In this document: in pieces, positions 26,485 to 37,845 of the stretch
Numbering within the stretch: position 1 is the stretch's first letter
Layout of the letters: the number at the start of each line of letters is the position of its first letter
Assembly: GCA_905250025.1 (NCBI GenBank)
Contig: CAJNOJ010000013.1
Location: 496,001 to 560,000 of the forward strand
Length of the DNA stretch: 64,000 nt
DNA from: Adineta ricciae
Lineage: Eukaryota > Rotifera > Eurotatoria > Adinetida > Adinetidae
Reading direction: 5' to 3'
Made by a program: the position numbers and the translations under genes
The notes under the pieces: generated by a model
The model's database searches: none
What the model saw: only the letters and a program-made list of their open reading frames with translations
What the model was told of the DNA's origin: nothing

Positions 26485-26588
26485 TGTTATTGAGAAAACC
26501 TAGATGAATAATACATGTAAAAGGTGCATATCAATAGAGTTAAATGTTTCAAACAATGTTCTAGATACTCTTTGAGAAGAACACAGAT

Positions 26589-27783
26589 ATGTCTTTAATT
26601 TCCTTCACATCTCCATACTTTGCCTCATTGAATCTTATCCATAGTCACGTACTCGAGCGTTTTGATCGTGCTGGAATTAAAAATCTAACAGATCTAGCAG
26701 TTTACAGTCCACTTGAAATTTCGTTGAAATTTCGTTACTCTCTGAATGATGCCGAAATGATTCTTGACAAACTTCTTTCGATTTTAATCAGTCAACCAAA
26801 AAATGTTTATGATATGTTAACAGAAACATCATCATTGTATATTTTAACCAAATTACCGACACTTAATCGATATCTCAATGGTGGTCTACGACGCGGATCG
26901 TTGATCGAATTATGTGGATCATGGGGTACAAACTACGATTAAATTATCGACCGTTTTTCTCTTTTATGACAATTTTAGGTAGCGGTAAAACACAGTTTTG
27001 CTTACAACTAACTGCCCAATGTTGTTTGATGGGTTTACGAACGATCTATATCGATACTGAACATACATTCTCATCAATTCGTCTTTTGAATATGATTGGT
27101 AGTTTTGATAGTAAGCAAGAACATTTACTCGAACTGGTACGGACAGAGATGATCTTCGATGCGGATTCTTTGATGAAAATCTTGGCAACTATTGAAAATG
27201 AACTAGAAGAAGAGGTGAAAAGTGATAATAGAGATCAATGTCCTGCTTTATTGATTGTCGATTCCATTGCTGCTCCGCTAAGAATGTCAACGATGGGTTA
27301 CAGTCGAGAAAACATTCTATTACTATTTACCGATTGTGCGAAACGACTTGCTCGACGATACAATCTTCTTGTCTTTGGTATGAGTACTTGAAATGCAACA
27401 TTTCATCATTTAGTTCACTTTCAGTAACCAATCAAGTAACTACGAAACGTCGTTCAACTGTTTTAACAGAAAAACAAGATGATAACAAGAAACTAGGAAA
27501 TGATTTTTATACTAGTGTTGCCTTGGGAAAAGCTTGGTCTCATTCGGTGAACGTGCGTCTTGCCATTTCCTATCATGGTGATACACGCCGACAATTAATT
27601 GTTGGTAAATCAATCGAATCGCCAGCGTATACAATAGCATTTCGCATATTAACGAACGGGTTAGAAGAAATTGAAGAAGATTTCCAAACGAATACACAAC
27701 GAAAAGTTTTCGAAAAACAATCAACACGGCGTTTGATTCAAGCAGACGAAATGCATCTTATCGGAAAACAATTACGGCCTTAG
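26589..27783 (+). CDS. RAD51B: RAD51B-like recombinase paralogue
   Basis: Exons 26589..26925, 26979..27377 and 27425..27783 give 364 aa (human about 350-384). An N-terminal helical domain leads to LPTLNRYLNGGLRRGSL and Walker A GSWGSGKT (110-117), split by the first intron. Walker B reads LLIVDSIA, followed by TNQVTTK and the C-terminal LGKAWSHSVNVRL and RRQLIVGKS, which fit RAD51B better than XRCC3 or RAD51C. RAD51B acts in the BCDX2 complex supporting RAD51 filament assembly during homologous recombination. The stop of CDK5RAP1 is 104 bp upstream; a clear AATAAA follows this gene at 27835, the only canonical one I noted in the four-gene row. Confidence 0.87.
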
Positions 27784-27834
27784 AATCAGTCATCTATCAG
27801 ATAATTTATTTTTCTAGAGAATATGTCTTTACTA

Positions 27835-27840
27835 AATAAA
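27835..27840 (+). promoter_or_regulatory. Poly(A) signal AATAAA after RAD51B
   Basis: Lies 51 nt after the RAD51B stop and 40 nt before the stop of the convergent ZIP gene, so the two 3' ends nearly overlap. Confidence 0.6.
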
Positions 27841-27879
27841 ATTTTTTTCTCGAAAAGATAAAGTTTCATGTTGTGCTTT

Positions 27880-29134
27880 TTAAGCCCATCGCCCAATAAC
27901 AGCCATGGCGGCTACACCCAAATATAAAGCAACGAAATAGGCAAATTTTAATCGTTTACTTAAACGATTGAATCCATGAGCATTTACACCCATCTCGGCT
28001 GTTATTAAATTAACTAAAGCTACATAAATAAGAATACCAGCAGCAAATGAATCTAGTATACCAGTGGACAGTAAATAGGAAACAGATTTGGGATTATATG
28101 TTCCAGAATGTATACCGATGCCAATAGCAATACCAATAGGGGTCGTTAGCGAGAAGAATATAACCATAAAAATGGCAGACTTGATTGATGCTGATTTCAA
28201 ATTAGCAATTTGTGCACCAAGTGCAATTGCTTCGAAAAATTGATGAAAACAAAGCGCAATAAATAGAGCAACAAATGAATCTGTTGCTGTTCCCAATGTT
28301 AGTCCAATCAAGATGGAATGAAGTGCAATACCAAATTCCAATAGGTAAGTACTTATTTTGGTGCTATGTCCACTGTTTTGAAGCGCTAAGCCATGATGAT
28401 GATGGTTCGATTCTGCGCCTTCTTCGACTGATGTTAATGGAGGTTTCACTTGAATTATCTCCGAATGTTGATGCTGATGATGATAATGTACCTCGGGCGT
28501 ATGTGCATGGGCATGTCCGCCATGTGAGTGGTGCGTGTGCCATATAGAGTTCGTCCGACCTCTATCACTGTTAGCTTGTGACGCTCTGTCAAGTTCTTCC
28601 GTCTTCTCTGCCGGCGCTTTCACATTCGTGCTTTCCACCCCATGAGAATGTTTCAAAGTCATCGAACGATATTTTTCGTGTGCAAGAAACTCTATCAACT
28701 GCATTCCAAGAATACCTAACATAGCAAATAGCCCAGCATACGCTCCGTACACATTCCACGAGTCAGGTAAACAAGGATCAGTCAATGTCTCCATAGCATC
28801 TGGTAGAATATGCACAAATCCAGTGGCTAACACCACACTAGAAGTAAAAATAAGAAAATAATATGCAAAACTTGTCACATTTTGACACATACCCGCTGCC
28901 AAAAAACTTTCCGAAGTTGAGGACAATTGGATTGATACGAAGAGCTTTGAACCGGTTCGAAACTACAGACAAAGACGCTCCAACGAAGGAAACCACTAGG
29001 AGAACAAAGACCGAGACGATATGAAGTGTCAGGTTATAAGCTTGATTGATTTCTTCATCGCTTAGAAAACAAGCATTATTGTCACTGCCACTTGCATTGC
29101 TAGTTTCATTGCTAGTTTCATTGCTACTGTCCAT
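27880..29134 (-). CDS. ZIP-family zinc/iron transporter
   Basis: Exons 29134..28893 and 28837..27880 give 399 aa. Eight hydrophobic segments are visible. TM2 contains FGSGVVLATGFVHILPDA; the variable cytoplasmic loop has a His-rich cluster around residues 181-205 and a second HHHH at 225-228. TM4 carries HSILIG (H254) and TM5 carries HQFFEA (H279), the metal-binding helices of SLC39/ZIP transporters that move Zn2+ or Fe2+ into the cytosol. The N-terminus is Ser/Asn/Thr-rich and luminal. It resembles the ZIP1-3/plant IRT subfamily more than the LIV-1 group, as no HEXPHE motif is present. It is convergent with RAD51B (96 bp between stops). Confidence 0.93.
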
Positions 29135-29674
29135 GTTGATCGGCTGCTTCAGACGTTTACGACTGACAAAAATCGGTATTTTTTGTCAAATGAGTTATTA
29201 CTTTTCGTTTGCTACTGATTATTTATACGTCCAAGCTGTCTCTCATTTGTTTCTGTACTCAATTCATGCTCTCTCTTCTCTCTCTCGCTCTCCCTCTCTA
29301 TCGTCGATCGATAGGAGGAGATAGCTGCGCATACGTCTCTACAGGACCAAATTTATGCATTTTTTAAAGGTGTACGTCATTTACCCTTTTACTCTCTTAT
29401 TTTTCTTCTCGTGTTACCTTAAAAACCGTCCAGCTTGATTGTTACTATACATCTCCTCATATACAATCACGTTTTCGAGGGGACGTCCATGGCGAAAACA
29501 CCTCATTTTCTTTTTTTTCTCTTGTTACTCCCTTGTAGAATATCATTTTTTCGTATATTTCCTATGGGCCTGTAGTTATGGTTTGTTTTTATTTTAACTA
29601 AAGATTAAATGCAAGTAGATCTATAAAATGACGAACAATACCAAAAACAAAAAACATGTGTGTATTTTTCTTCG
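29135..29674. other. Intergenic, ZIP promoter region
   Basis: A CT-rich stretch near 29270-29310 and no coding frame. It must include the 5' flank of the ZIP gene and the 3' flank of the DUF4139-like gene, both on the minus strand. Confidence 0.5.
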
Positions 29675-31022
29675 TTAGTTGAGTCGTATGGTAGTAAACG
29701 TAAACGCAATTTCGGATTTTGCATCAATCACAAGGTCAGAACGAAGGCGCGAGCCAAGTGAGCGAGCCTTATTATCATAGAATAAACACGTAATGGATAC
29801 TTGACATATAGATTTGAAGCGAATATTAACTTTTCGTTGTTTATAATTCTGAATCAAAACATTCGTTGTCATTAACGATGAATTTGTTGCACGATTCATC
29901 GACAAGGTTCGATTATATACTAGCATGATATCCGCATCTTGTCCCAATTCGAATTCATATTTTTCCGATTCAGCCAATGTTGGCAATTGCCATTCTCCGG
30001 TTAAAATATGAGCAGATGAATCATAAAGTAAAAGATGACCAGTCGGAAGAAATGACGAACTATTGGATAATTGATACAGACGTTGAAATTTATGTTTACC
30101 TGAAATGATCGCTTGAGCACTATTCAGTATCGGCGATGGCATTGTTAAAATAAGAGTGTAAACAAATAAAGCTTTTACACGTATGTATGGAAAAAGAATA
30201 GGTAGTGTAAGTATCGAATAAGGTTCAATTGTTAGCGTTTTGTTGATCGTCGAAAACAAGTGAACACCACTGTAATCAACGGTGCTTTCTAATGTGTCAC
30301 TCGAAATCGTTAATGCTGAGCTTTTACCACTGCCAAATGCTAGATTAATGTCACCTGACATCAAATACGTTCGATTCGAATAGTATGGCAATGGACTCGT
30401 ATTGATGATGTCTGCTAATACTTGAAATTCGACTTGGCCATTGTTATATGTTTGCAATGTATAACGAGCATTCCAGCGAAGACTGTTGAGGATGAAGGTG
30501 ACCACGAGAGAATGATTGGTTAAGATTGGATGAAAGGAGACTTGATAGATTGGATTGGACTGCGGTTCATAAGAATATTCGATGAGATCAGAGTGGACAT
30601 GGAAATAGCGACCAGTTTTAATGTCACGAACAAGAGAATGTTCACGATCGTCTCTAATCAATTCACAAGCAATGGGTTCTTCTTGTGCTAAGTGCGTTCG
30701 TACGAAGATTCTTTTATCTAAAACAAATGGCTAATATCAGTCTTTGAATATGCGAAAAATCGAAGAAACCTGAACTATTGGCATTGAGTCGAAGGATACG
30801 ACGTTCAAAAGTGTTCGTTTGGTTAGTATCATTGGAAAATGATCGAAGAATCAGACTCTCGTGTTTGATGTTATCCCATTCGGCTTGTTGGAAACGAAGC
30901 GGTCCATTGTATACTTGATGAATTTCAGCGAATGAATCATACAAGCGAAGGTTATTACCAAATGCCGTCGTTGCAACTACCGATAAATACAAAAATCTGA
31001 GAATACTCACGAAGAACAACAT
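29675..31022 (-). CDS. Secreted DUF4139-like glycoprotein
   Basis: Exons 31022..30770 and 30717..29675 give 431 aa. The chosen start opens a signal peptide (MLFFVSILRFLYLSVVATTA then FG); a longer in-frame start at 31088 would bury it, so the shorter one is preferred. The body is beta-rich with about eight NxS/T sites. The central segment SLRWNARYTLQ followed by ADIINTS and LMSGDINLA follows the DUF4139 pattern (W-x-A-x-Y, N-x-S, GD), and the end is a run of alternating strands. The usual DUF4140 partner at the N-terminus is not obvious. No function is known for extracellular animal members. No catalytic motif is visible. Confidence 0.6.
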
Positions 31023-32007
31023 CGAAGTATGAACGTCGACTTTTCTGCTTGTAAAATGAACGCGTAAACGAATGAATAGAATTGACATGTATATTTGAAC
31101 AATATGAGAATATGATGTTTAAAATGACTTGATATGTGCAAACAAAGTACATAGGATATTTGATACGACATCGTTTCGACCTATTTATTCTCGAGAACAT
31201 TCATATCGAGAGTATAGCAATCTGGCTATTTGATCCAAACGCTCGTTACTACAGTAGTACTCGTGTTTATTTAACGTAGGAAAAATAAGTGCTATAAGAA
31301 CGATTTGTTTTTTTTTATCACGTCCGATCCATTGAAACCGTAAGATGAGATGTACATAGCTTAATTTGATTGTATCTACTCATCGAAATCTGCATAAAGT
31401 CAAGGATTATTGAATGCAATAGAAATTCAGTACAACGATATACTGCACCTTTCTTTGCATATTTCTTGAAGCATGGAGATTATGATGTAGATACTCTTTG
31501 ACCTCTTTGAAAAGATCATTTAAAATAAAGTGTTTATCCACGTGTACGATCAGATTGTATTCGTTCATTACTAAAATTCGAAAAATATTGAGGGGAGTGT
31601 TCTTCTTCTTCTCTGATGTCTTACATTTTTTCTCATTAGTTTCTCTTCTTATGCGAAGATAGGTGGATAAAGACGGAGAAATTAAGATAGATTAGGTCAG
31701 ATAGCATTTGTATATTTTCTTCTATGACACATGCCTGACAGAACTTCTATCTTATCTTTCACATCTTGTTTTTTTCATTCCCAACGTCATCAAACAGACA
31801 TTTATCTTTCCTTGACTAATGTATGTACAATATACCCAATACAGAACTTATGTTAGAGCCTTGATGTTTATCTTTTGTATGCGGCTATCAACGTCATAGA
31901 CGAGAATATATCTGTGTATATATACACGTATAAATATCGTACAGTTCGTCATTTCTCGTTCTTATTCTTCAGAGTATTCAGTCTATTGGTTATTATCGTT
32001 ACGTGCG
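31023..32007. other. Intergenic between divergent DUF4139-like and Ly6 genes
   Basis: No gene is supported. The last 80 bp hold a TATA-type core promoter for the Ly6 gene. Confidence 0.55.
31929..31936 (+). promoter_or_regulatory. TATA box of the Ly6 gene
   Basis: TATAAATA lies 72 bp before the Ly6 ATG; a CTTCAGAG-type initiator region follows about 35 bp downstream. This is one of few clear TATA boxes in the window. Confidence 0.5.
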
Positions 32008-32901
32008 ATGACGTCGAAACTTCTTCTCTTTGCGGCTTTTGTCTGCTGTAAGTTGAAGAAAAAACTATTGATCAGATTCACATTTTCGATATTTAGTAAT
32101 TTCAATTCAATTGGGTCTCATCGAAGCAAAGATTTGCTATCAATGTGATGACAAAAACCCATCGAAATGGTGGAAATTTTGGGGAGAAAAAATCACCAAA
32201 TGTAATGGTGTTCCATTTCAAAAATATGCTTCAAAAACATCAAAAGCCTTCGGTGCTGATGTTTTAACATGTTATACCGTAAGAAATCGTCAAGATCCAT
32301 AGTGATCCATTGACTGTTTTCTTTTTGTTTTCTGAAGAAATTTGACGAAGCTGGCAACGTTATTAAACGAGGTGCTTATGGATTCGGTGAAACTTTTGAC
32401 AAAAACTTCAAATGTCAAGATCGATTTCATATCTGCTGCAAAGGACCATTCTGCAATAAACATGTAAAAGCACCATGTCCACCACTCCGTAACTATCCTT
32501 TCCATCTGTACTTCCAAATTCATCATATTTTTCTAATCTATAGCAAATGCAACACAAAAGAAGGAAGTCAAAGCATGTTATGAATGTAACGGTGCTGAAG
32601 CTTGCCGACCACAAAGACTCGGAAGCGCTGAAGTTCGTACCTCCAGCATTTTTGGTGCCAGCAACTTATATTGCTACACAGTACGTTAGAAAATTGTTCA
32701 TTTGACATTCATCTATCTTGTCATATCTCATAGAAATTTGATCCCAAAACTGGTGTTGCTATTGCTCGTGGTGGCTTCGGTTTTGGTGAAGCTATTGATA
32801 AGAATCTTAAATGTGATTCAAAACACTACCTCTGCTGCTACGAAAACATGTGCAACACCCATACAACTGGTCTTTGTGATAAACATCATTACGAAGATTA
32901 A
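32008..32901 (+). CDS. Secreted protein with two Ly6/uPAR-like domains
   Basis: Five exons: 32008..32047, 32097..32278, 32338..32488, 32544..32680 and 32734..32901, 225 aa. The first 24 residues are a signal peptide. Two tandem cysteine modules follow: CYQC...CNG...CYT KFD...RGAYGFGE...ICCKGPFCN and CYEC...C...CYT KFD...RGGFGFGE...LCCYENMCN. The CxxC start, CC near the end and final CN are the three-finger (Ly6/uPAR) signature. In both modules an intron falls at the same place, directly after CYT, so the modules arose by internal duplication. No GPI-anchor tail is evident, suggesting a soluble protein. A TATA promoter precedes it and the BAF-like gene follows 133 bp on. Confidence 0.8.
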
Positions 32902-32945
32902 TAATCGAATGACACAAAAAGAAATATTCTAAAACGCGCGCGTGC

Positions 32946-32962
32946 TGTGTGTGTGTGTGTGT
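32946..32962. repeat. (TG)n repeat in the Ly6 3'UTR
   Basis: A short TG tract between the Ly6 stop and its poly(A) signal. Confidence 0.8.
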
Positions 32963-33003
32963 TTGTGTGACCAACTTTTTTTTTCGTATTCTTCATTTAA
33001 AAC

Positions 33004-33009
33004 AATAAA
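33004..33009 (+). promoter_or_regulatory. Poly(A) signal AATAAA of the Ly6 gene
   Basis: Only 24 nt separate this hexamer from the AG (TTTAACAG) that precedes the ATG of the next gene, an arrangement expected when 3' processing and trans-splicing are coupled. Confidence 0.6.
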
Positions 33010-33034
33010 CAGAAATTTGTATTAGTTTAACAGC

Positions 33035-33615
33035 ATGAAGAACTTGAATCCTATATACGATGCTCTCAATTTACAAAAATGGCCAAGATCTCATTCAAAT
33101 GAAACCTCAAATACTGTTCTCAATCAAAATGTTCGTCGTCAATTGCATACAGAAGCTTTAACGGAAGAGAATTTTCATCAAGTTCATCTATCTCATCGAA
33201 GAATAGAAGACTTTCCAAGTGAAGTACTGCTTGATTTCAATCAAGTATCTATGTATTTCTGAGAAAAGCAATCTTTCAACTAGCAATTAGTCATAAGTCG
33301 TTAATGCGATCAAGCATCTATCCTATCTCTGATAGTATCATCGCCTATACTGATAAGAATGCAGATTATCTGATTTTGGCTTTGTTTTTTTTTGTGTTAG
33401 ATCTCACTATTCACGATATCGATCGATTAAAATCGATGAATGTGCATACAATTCAAGATCTACTCGGCCGTTGTCTTATACATGATACATTAGATGAATT
33501 TCACATGTTTCTTCTGAATGGTTTTCGTTTGAGCGAAAAGACTGCGTCTGGTATAACTAATTTATTCAGCCAATGGATAGACTATAATTTAAATGGTATT
33601 CAATCAAATCATTGA
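33035..33615 (+). CDS. Divergent BAF (BANF1)-like protein
   Basis: Model: exon 1 33035..33218 and exon 2 33401..33615, 132 aa. Exon 2 reads IDRLKSMNVHTIQDLLGR followed by DEFHMFLL and a final helix with LFSQWIDY, which fits the helix-hairpin-helix and C-terminal helices of barrier-to-autointegration factor, a small dimeric DNA-bridging protein of the nuclear lamina. The first half is polar, without clear similarity. The weak point is the donor: the strong-looking GTATCT at 33245 is in the wrong phase for exon 2, so a GTGAAG donor at 33219 was used. The family call rests on a short segment. The gene follows the Ly6 gene closely. Confidence 0.5.
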
Positions 33616-33852
33616 TGTTTTCCCGATAGACTATGCCACTTTATTATTGTTTGTCTTAGAGAAGGAGAAATTGACGTCACTGTTTTCAATGATTGATAAA
33701 CGAAAAATAATGATGATTATGTGAGACTTTCATCCATATACATTTCTGTAAACTTGCAGATGAGAAAAGAGAAAAAAAGAAAAGGAGTGAAATAAAATAA
33801 GATGACCAATCACCAAAGAAGATGCTGAGAATATTGATGTGATACATCATTC

Positions 33853-35894
33853 TTATGACGATGATTTTTCTTGCGTTGACGATGCTGCTGCTGCTGGAAG
33901 TGCATTTGACAATTGAGGGTAGTGATTATTAGTTGTTGGATGTGAGGTTGGAGAAGATGATTCTGGTTCAGTGAAGAGCGGATTGCGAACTTCCATCTCA
34001 CCCGTCTAAAATATATAGATCAATGTGAACACGAGCAAGTCAAAGTTCAGTTAACGTACTGGAGCAAGACCAGGACATTCATAAACAGTGTAATCTCCGT
34101 TCGTTGGTGCTTCATCATCTGAATCATCAGAATGAACAGGTTTCGCATCCAGATGAGCTCTAAAAGCGAAGATGCCTGCTAAGATTACACAAGTTCGTCC
34201 ACATACTTTTCTTGTGCCATCATTTGTTGCCGTTGTTGTTGATAATGAAACATTTGAGCACTTTGAGCTAATTTTCGATCAGATATTGTTGCACTTGGTG
34301 AGATTTTACTACCATTGCCTTTCGATCCCGTGACACCGTACGATGGATAATCAGAGTCGATTGCTGCTTCAGCTCGTTTTTGAATTCTGTTATCCAAGGA
34401 AAACAAAAGAATTAAATTGAAAGTCTCCTCTACTATTACTTTAATGGAAGATATGTCAGGTGAAAATATAAAAAATTAATCTTCACTCAGCAGAACATTC
34501 TTCCTATGGAGAAGAAAAAAACGAGTAGCTGATATTTCATCATCTATCAAGGTCAGATTGTGTTCGCTCGTGCTACTAAGCGAAATACTCAGATTATTAT
34601 TGTCTTCCATTAACATTCATGATATAATCTTTGTTCTCTGAAAATATCATTTGATTCACGCAAATTATCATGAATTCAGACAGAAAAACTAAAATATTAA
34701 TCAAATCTGAATACTAATATAAAAAGAAAAGTTCAACTAAATCATGACATTCGTGCACACTAAACCGGATCTAGCTAGCACAGGAAAAGCAACAGACGTT
34801 TCCTTTTTTCCATACTATTTTCTATCAAAATTTAACACAAAGGAAATAATTGCATATGTTCTTTCGAATATCAACGTATCTGATCTATCCTTAAGATTTG
34901 CGTAGATTCATTGAATAAGAATCCTTACACGTACCTGTACCAGAAGACAGCGGCAGCAACAAGTCCCAGGACGCCCACTAAACTGCAAATGCCGACGATC
35001 ACTAACAGAGAGAAAAAAAAACATAAAATTTTCGATATAATGCAATCATTATTGTAATTGACACATCTGATGATGACGAGAATTTTGTTAACTATCTTTC
35101 TCAGGTTATTCAAAAGTCGTGACGATGTTCATTTGAGCTAAACTTAGTGTGAACTTACAAAGAAATATGGTGTCATTTCGTCGTTGTGCTTGATCGGAAG
35201 TATCAGATTGTAGACGTGCTGCTTCACTTTTTGCTGTATCTAAGGACCACGGCTCATCGCTGTCATGAGAAAATCTACGAGCTTCATGTGAAACTCGTGT
35301 GTCTTGGTCCAATGCTGATAAATAATCAAATTCTCGTCGATCTATTAATAATAGATGTAGTGATAAAACATTCTTTTGTCTTTAAAGGGAATAATATACT
35401 TGATGATGCTTCTGTATCCACCAATGCTTCCCAATCGAAGTTGCCCCGTTCTAATAAAAATTAAAAGAATTTGCTCTAGATGGTTAACAAAACACAATGA
35501 TAACAAAAGAAGAAACTTAACATTATAAATGATGTTTCACTTATGCTGCCTTATTTCATATAGAACTCTATACCGAATGAGTAAACAAGAAAACAACACA
35601 TTTAAATTTTACGAAATACAACACGAAACATAACAACATCGATCAATTACTTTCAATTTCATTTCCATTGTTCAACATGCCATTTTCCATAACGAACAAT
35701 GGTAGATATTCATTACTAATAGATCGTTCTTTGTAAGAATGTTCTGTTGGTTCGAATGCAGCGGGTGTTGTTTTCACTTCATGCTCAGATGAATGAATTT
35801 TCGGTAAAGGAAGATAGAATATCCGTCCAGCATCAATTGTAATTGTTGTCACAACGAAAACCAGAACGAGAAAACGAATTACAAATCTGGACAT
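33853..35894 (-). CDS. NPDC1: NPDC1 orthologue, single-pass membrane protein
   Basis: Seven exons: 35894..35651, 35450..35400, 35341..35159, 35001..34935, 34386..34207, 34159..34060 and 34005..33853, total 325 aa. A signal peptide (residues 1-22) leads into a polar ectodomain. Exon 4 encodes the membrane helix (about 160-181). The cytoplasmic part carries KLAQSAQMFHYQQQRQQM, the acidic DDSDDE patch, YTVYECPGLAP and TGEMEVRNPLF, a block strongly conserved with vertebrate NPDC1. NPDC1 is a neural/vesicle-associated protein whose tail binds trafficking and cell-cycle factors; its biochemical job is unclear. The tail ends in a poly-Ala and Ser-rich stretch. It is convergent with the BAF-like gene. 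Confidence 0.9.
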
Positions 35895-37845
35895 TGTTTC
35901 TCACATGTACTTCACTTTCATAGATACTCAAATGACGTACACTAGTGTTATTACATGCGTAGATATAGTTTCATATGCGTATATAACATCCGACTGGCAT
36001 CACTAGCATTTGAATGGATGCCAATTATGATAGTGTTCTTGTTTTTGTGCGACTTTCTTCTTGAAGTTCTATCAGAATTTCTCGCCTTTCTTTTTCTCTT
36101 TCTCTTTTTTCCCTTCGCAACATTACTGATGTCGTTCAAACAAGAAATTCCTCTTTCTGAAAAATGCATAGGGAATGTAGCAAGAGAGAAAAAAAAAGAA
36201 AAGATTCTCTATCGACACTATCTTCTACTTAAAGACAATGACACTCAACATTTAACGATGACGTTAGTACGAGACAACCAGATGAAATTATCAGCCGATC
36301 GACGATGACATCATACAATAATCAGAAACAAAATTCAATTCAATTAGACGTCATGTTCAATGTATAACTGTTACGTTCTAGGTTTTTGTTCGAATTCTTC
36401 GTCAATTTCATTTGTAAATACAATTAACCCACTAGTACCCATAGGGACATAAAGCCTGGTTTTCTCTGACAGTCTCTAGCCATTATAAATTGAAGAATGT
36501 GTCAATCAATAAATTACTTTTTGAAACGTTTGTGGACCACTCGCTTCGTGCAACCCACGCGTACCGATCGTATCATGAAAAAAAACATACGGATGGGTTG
36601 ATGTCGTCTAATTTCTACTATTCAAATATATGTTCTACATAACGACCGGAAAAAATAACGACATAGCAGTGGGACATTTGACGAAGAGTCTGTATTAGTG
36701 GCGATGAGTGATTTCACTCTACGAGACATGTTAGTGTCGATAATCATAGCTTTCGCTTTGTTTTCTCACTTGGACATGAGTGAAAAATAGATGAAAATGC
36801 GATCAGATAGATACTGACATGTAGCTAAATAAGAGTGTACGTACCACCCACGTAACGGAGAGCCAAACATGAATTGTGTTTCGTTAACAGGAGATGACTA
36901 CTAAGTAAAAGAAGGAGAATAACCGATGAAAAAACACGTGCCATGATCAAGTGTATCATTGCTATCTAATATCAAAGATTGTTATTGATACTAGAGTGTG
37001 ATTTTCATTGCTTGTGTATAACAGCACGAAAACAATAGTCGATGAATGATGTAAGTGCCTCACCCAATCAGTAAAAGTTTGAAAGATATCAAAATAAAAA
37101 ACGGGAGAAGAATGAGTAGAATAACATAATCTGAAACATATTAATGTTCGCTTGGCAATAGTCCAGAGTATGAAAAAAAGACGAAAGAGAAAAGAAAAAA
37201 AAACAAAAATTAATAGAAAAATCAACATCAGTAAAAAGTAACAGCTGTGATTGAAGTCAACTATTTCTTTTACAATGCAACAGCTTTCCAAGATGTAATC
37301 ATACATACATGTATGCATCGATAGCTACCAGCACAATTTTATGTTTTCTTTCAAAAACTATCCTAATGATTGTTATTCTTTGTCCCACGACTAGTCATGT
37401 CGCGAAATAGTTTATATTTCGCAAGAAAAAACACAAGGTGAAATGCATAAGCGGGGGCGACAGAAATCTATTAATCATATGTATGTACAATGACGCGAGA
37501 CGAATGGTATTCAGAATACACAAATAGCAACTATGACGAGAGGGACTGTACGATGCCAATAAAAGAGGTCACTAATGATCAGATTTTGTTTCGTCAATCA
37601 ATGAAGTACAATCGTTACTTTTTTGACATTCGTATTATACTCTTTTTCTGCATTCTTTCACTGTCAACTTAGATTATGTTTTTCTCGTTAATATTAATTG
37701 GAGAGTTTATTTACAATTGCAATAACTATTCTTGTTTGACTCTATTGACTTTTTTTTGTCGATGTCATTGACGAGAAACCTTTCCTTGGCCGTCCATTCT
37801 ATAAAAATTACAATCATCAAAATCAATTCAACACATATTTTAAAT
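35895..37845. other. Intergenic, nothing recognised
   Basis: Frames at 35955..36308 (+) and 36962..37318 (-) are dominated by Phe/Leu or Arg/Lys from pyrimidine-rich or purine-rich tracts and lack domain patterns. The region includes the NPDC1 promoter and the 3' flank of the MerTP-like gene. Confidence 0.55.

Noticed and set aside
35955-37318. Two 117-118 codon frames upstream of NPDC1
   Set aside because: They arise from long pyrimidine-rich or purine-rich tracts (Phe/Leu or Arg/Lys runs) and lack motifs.
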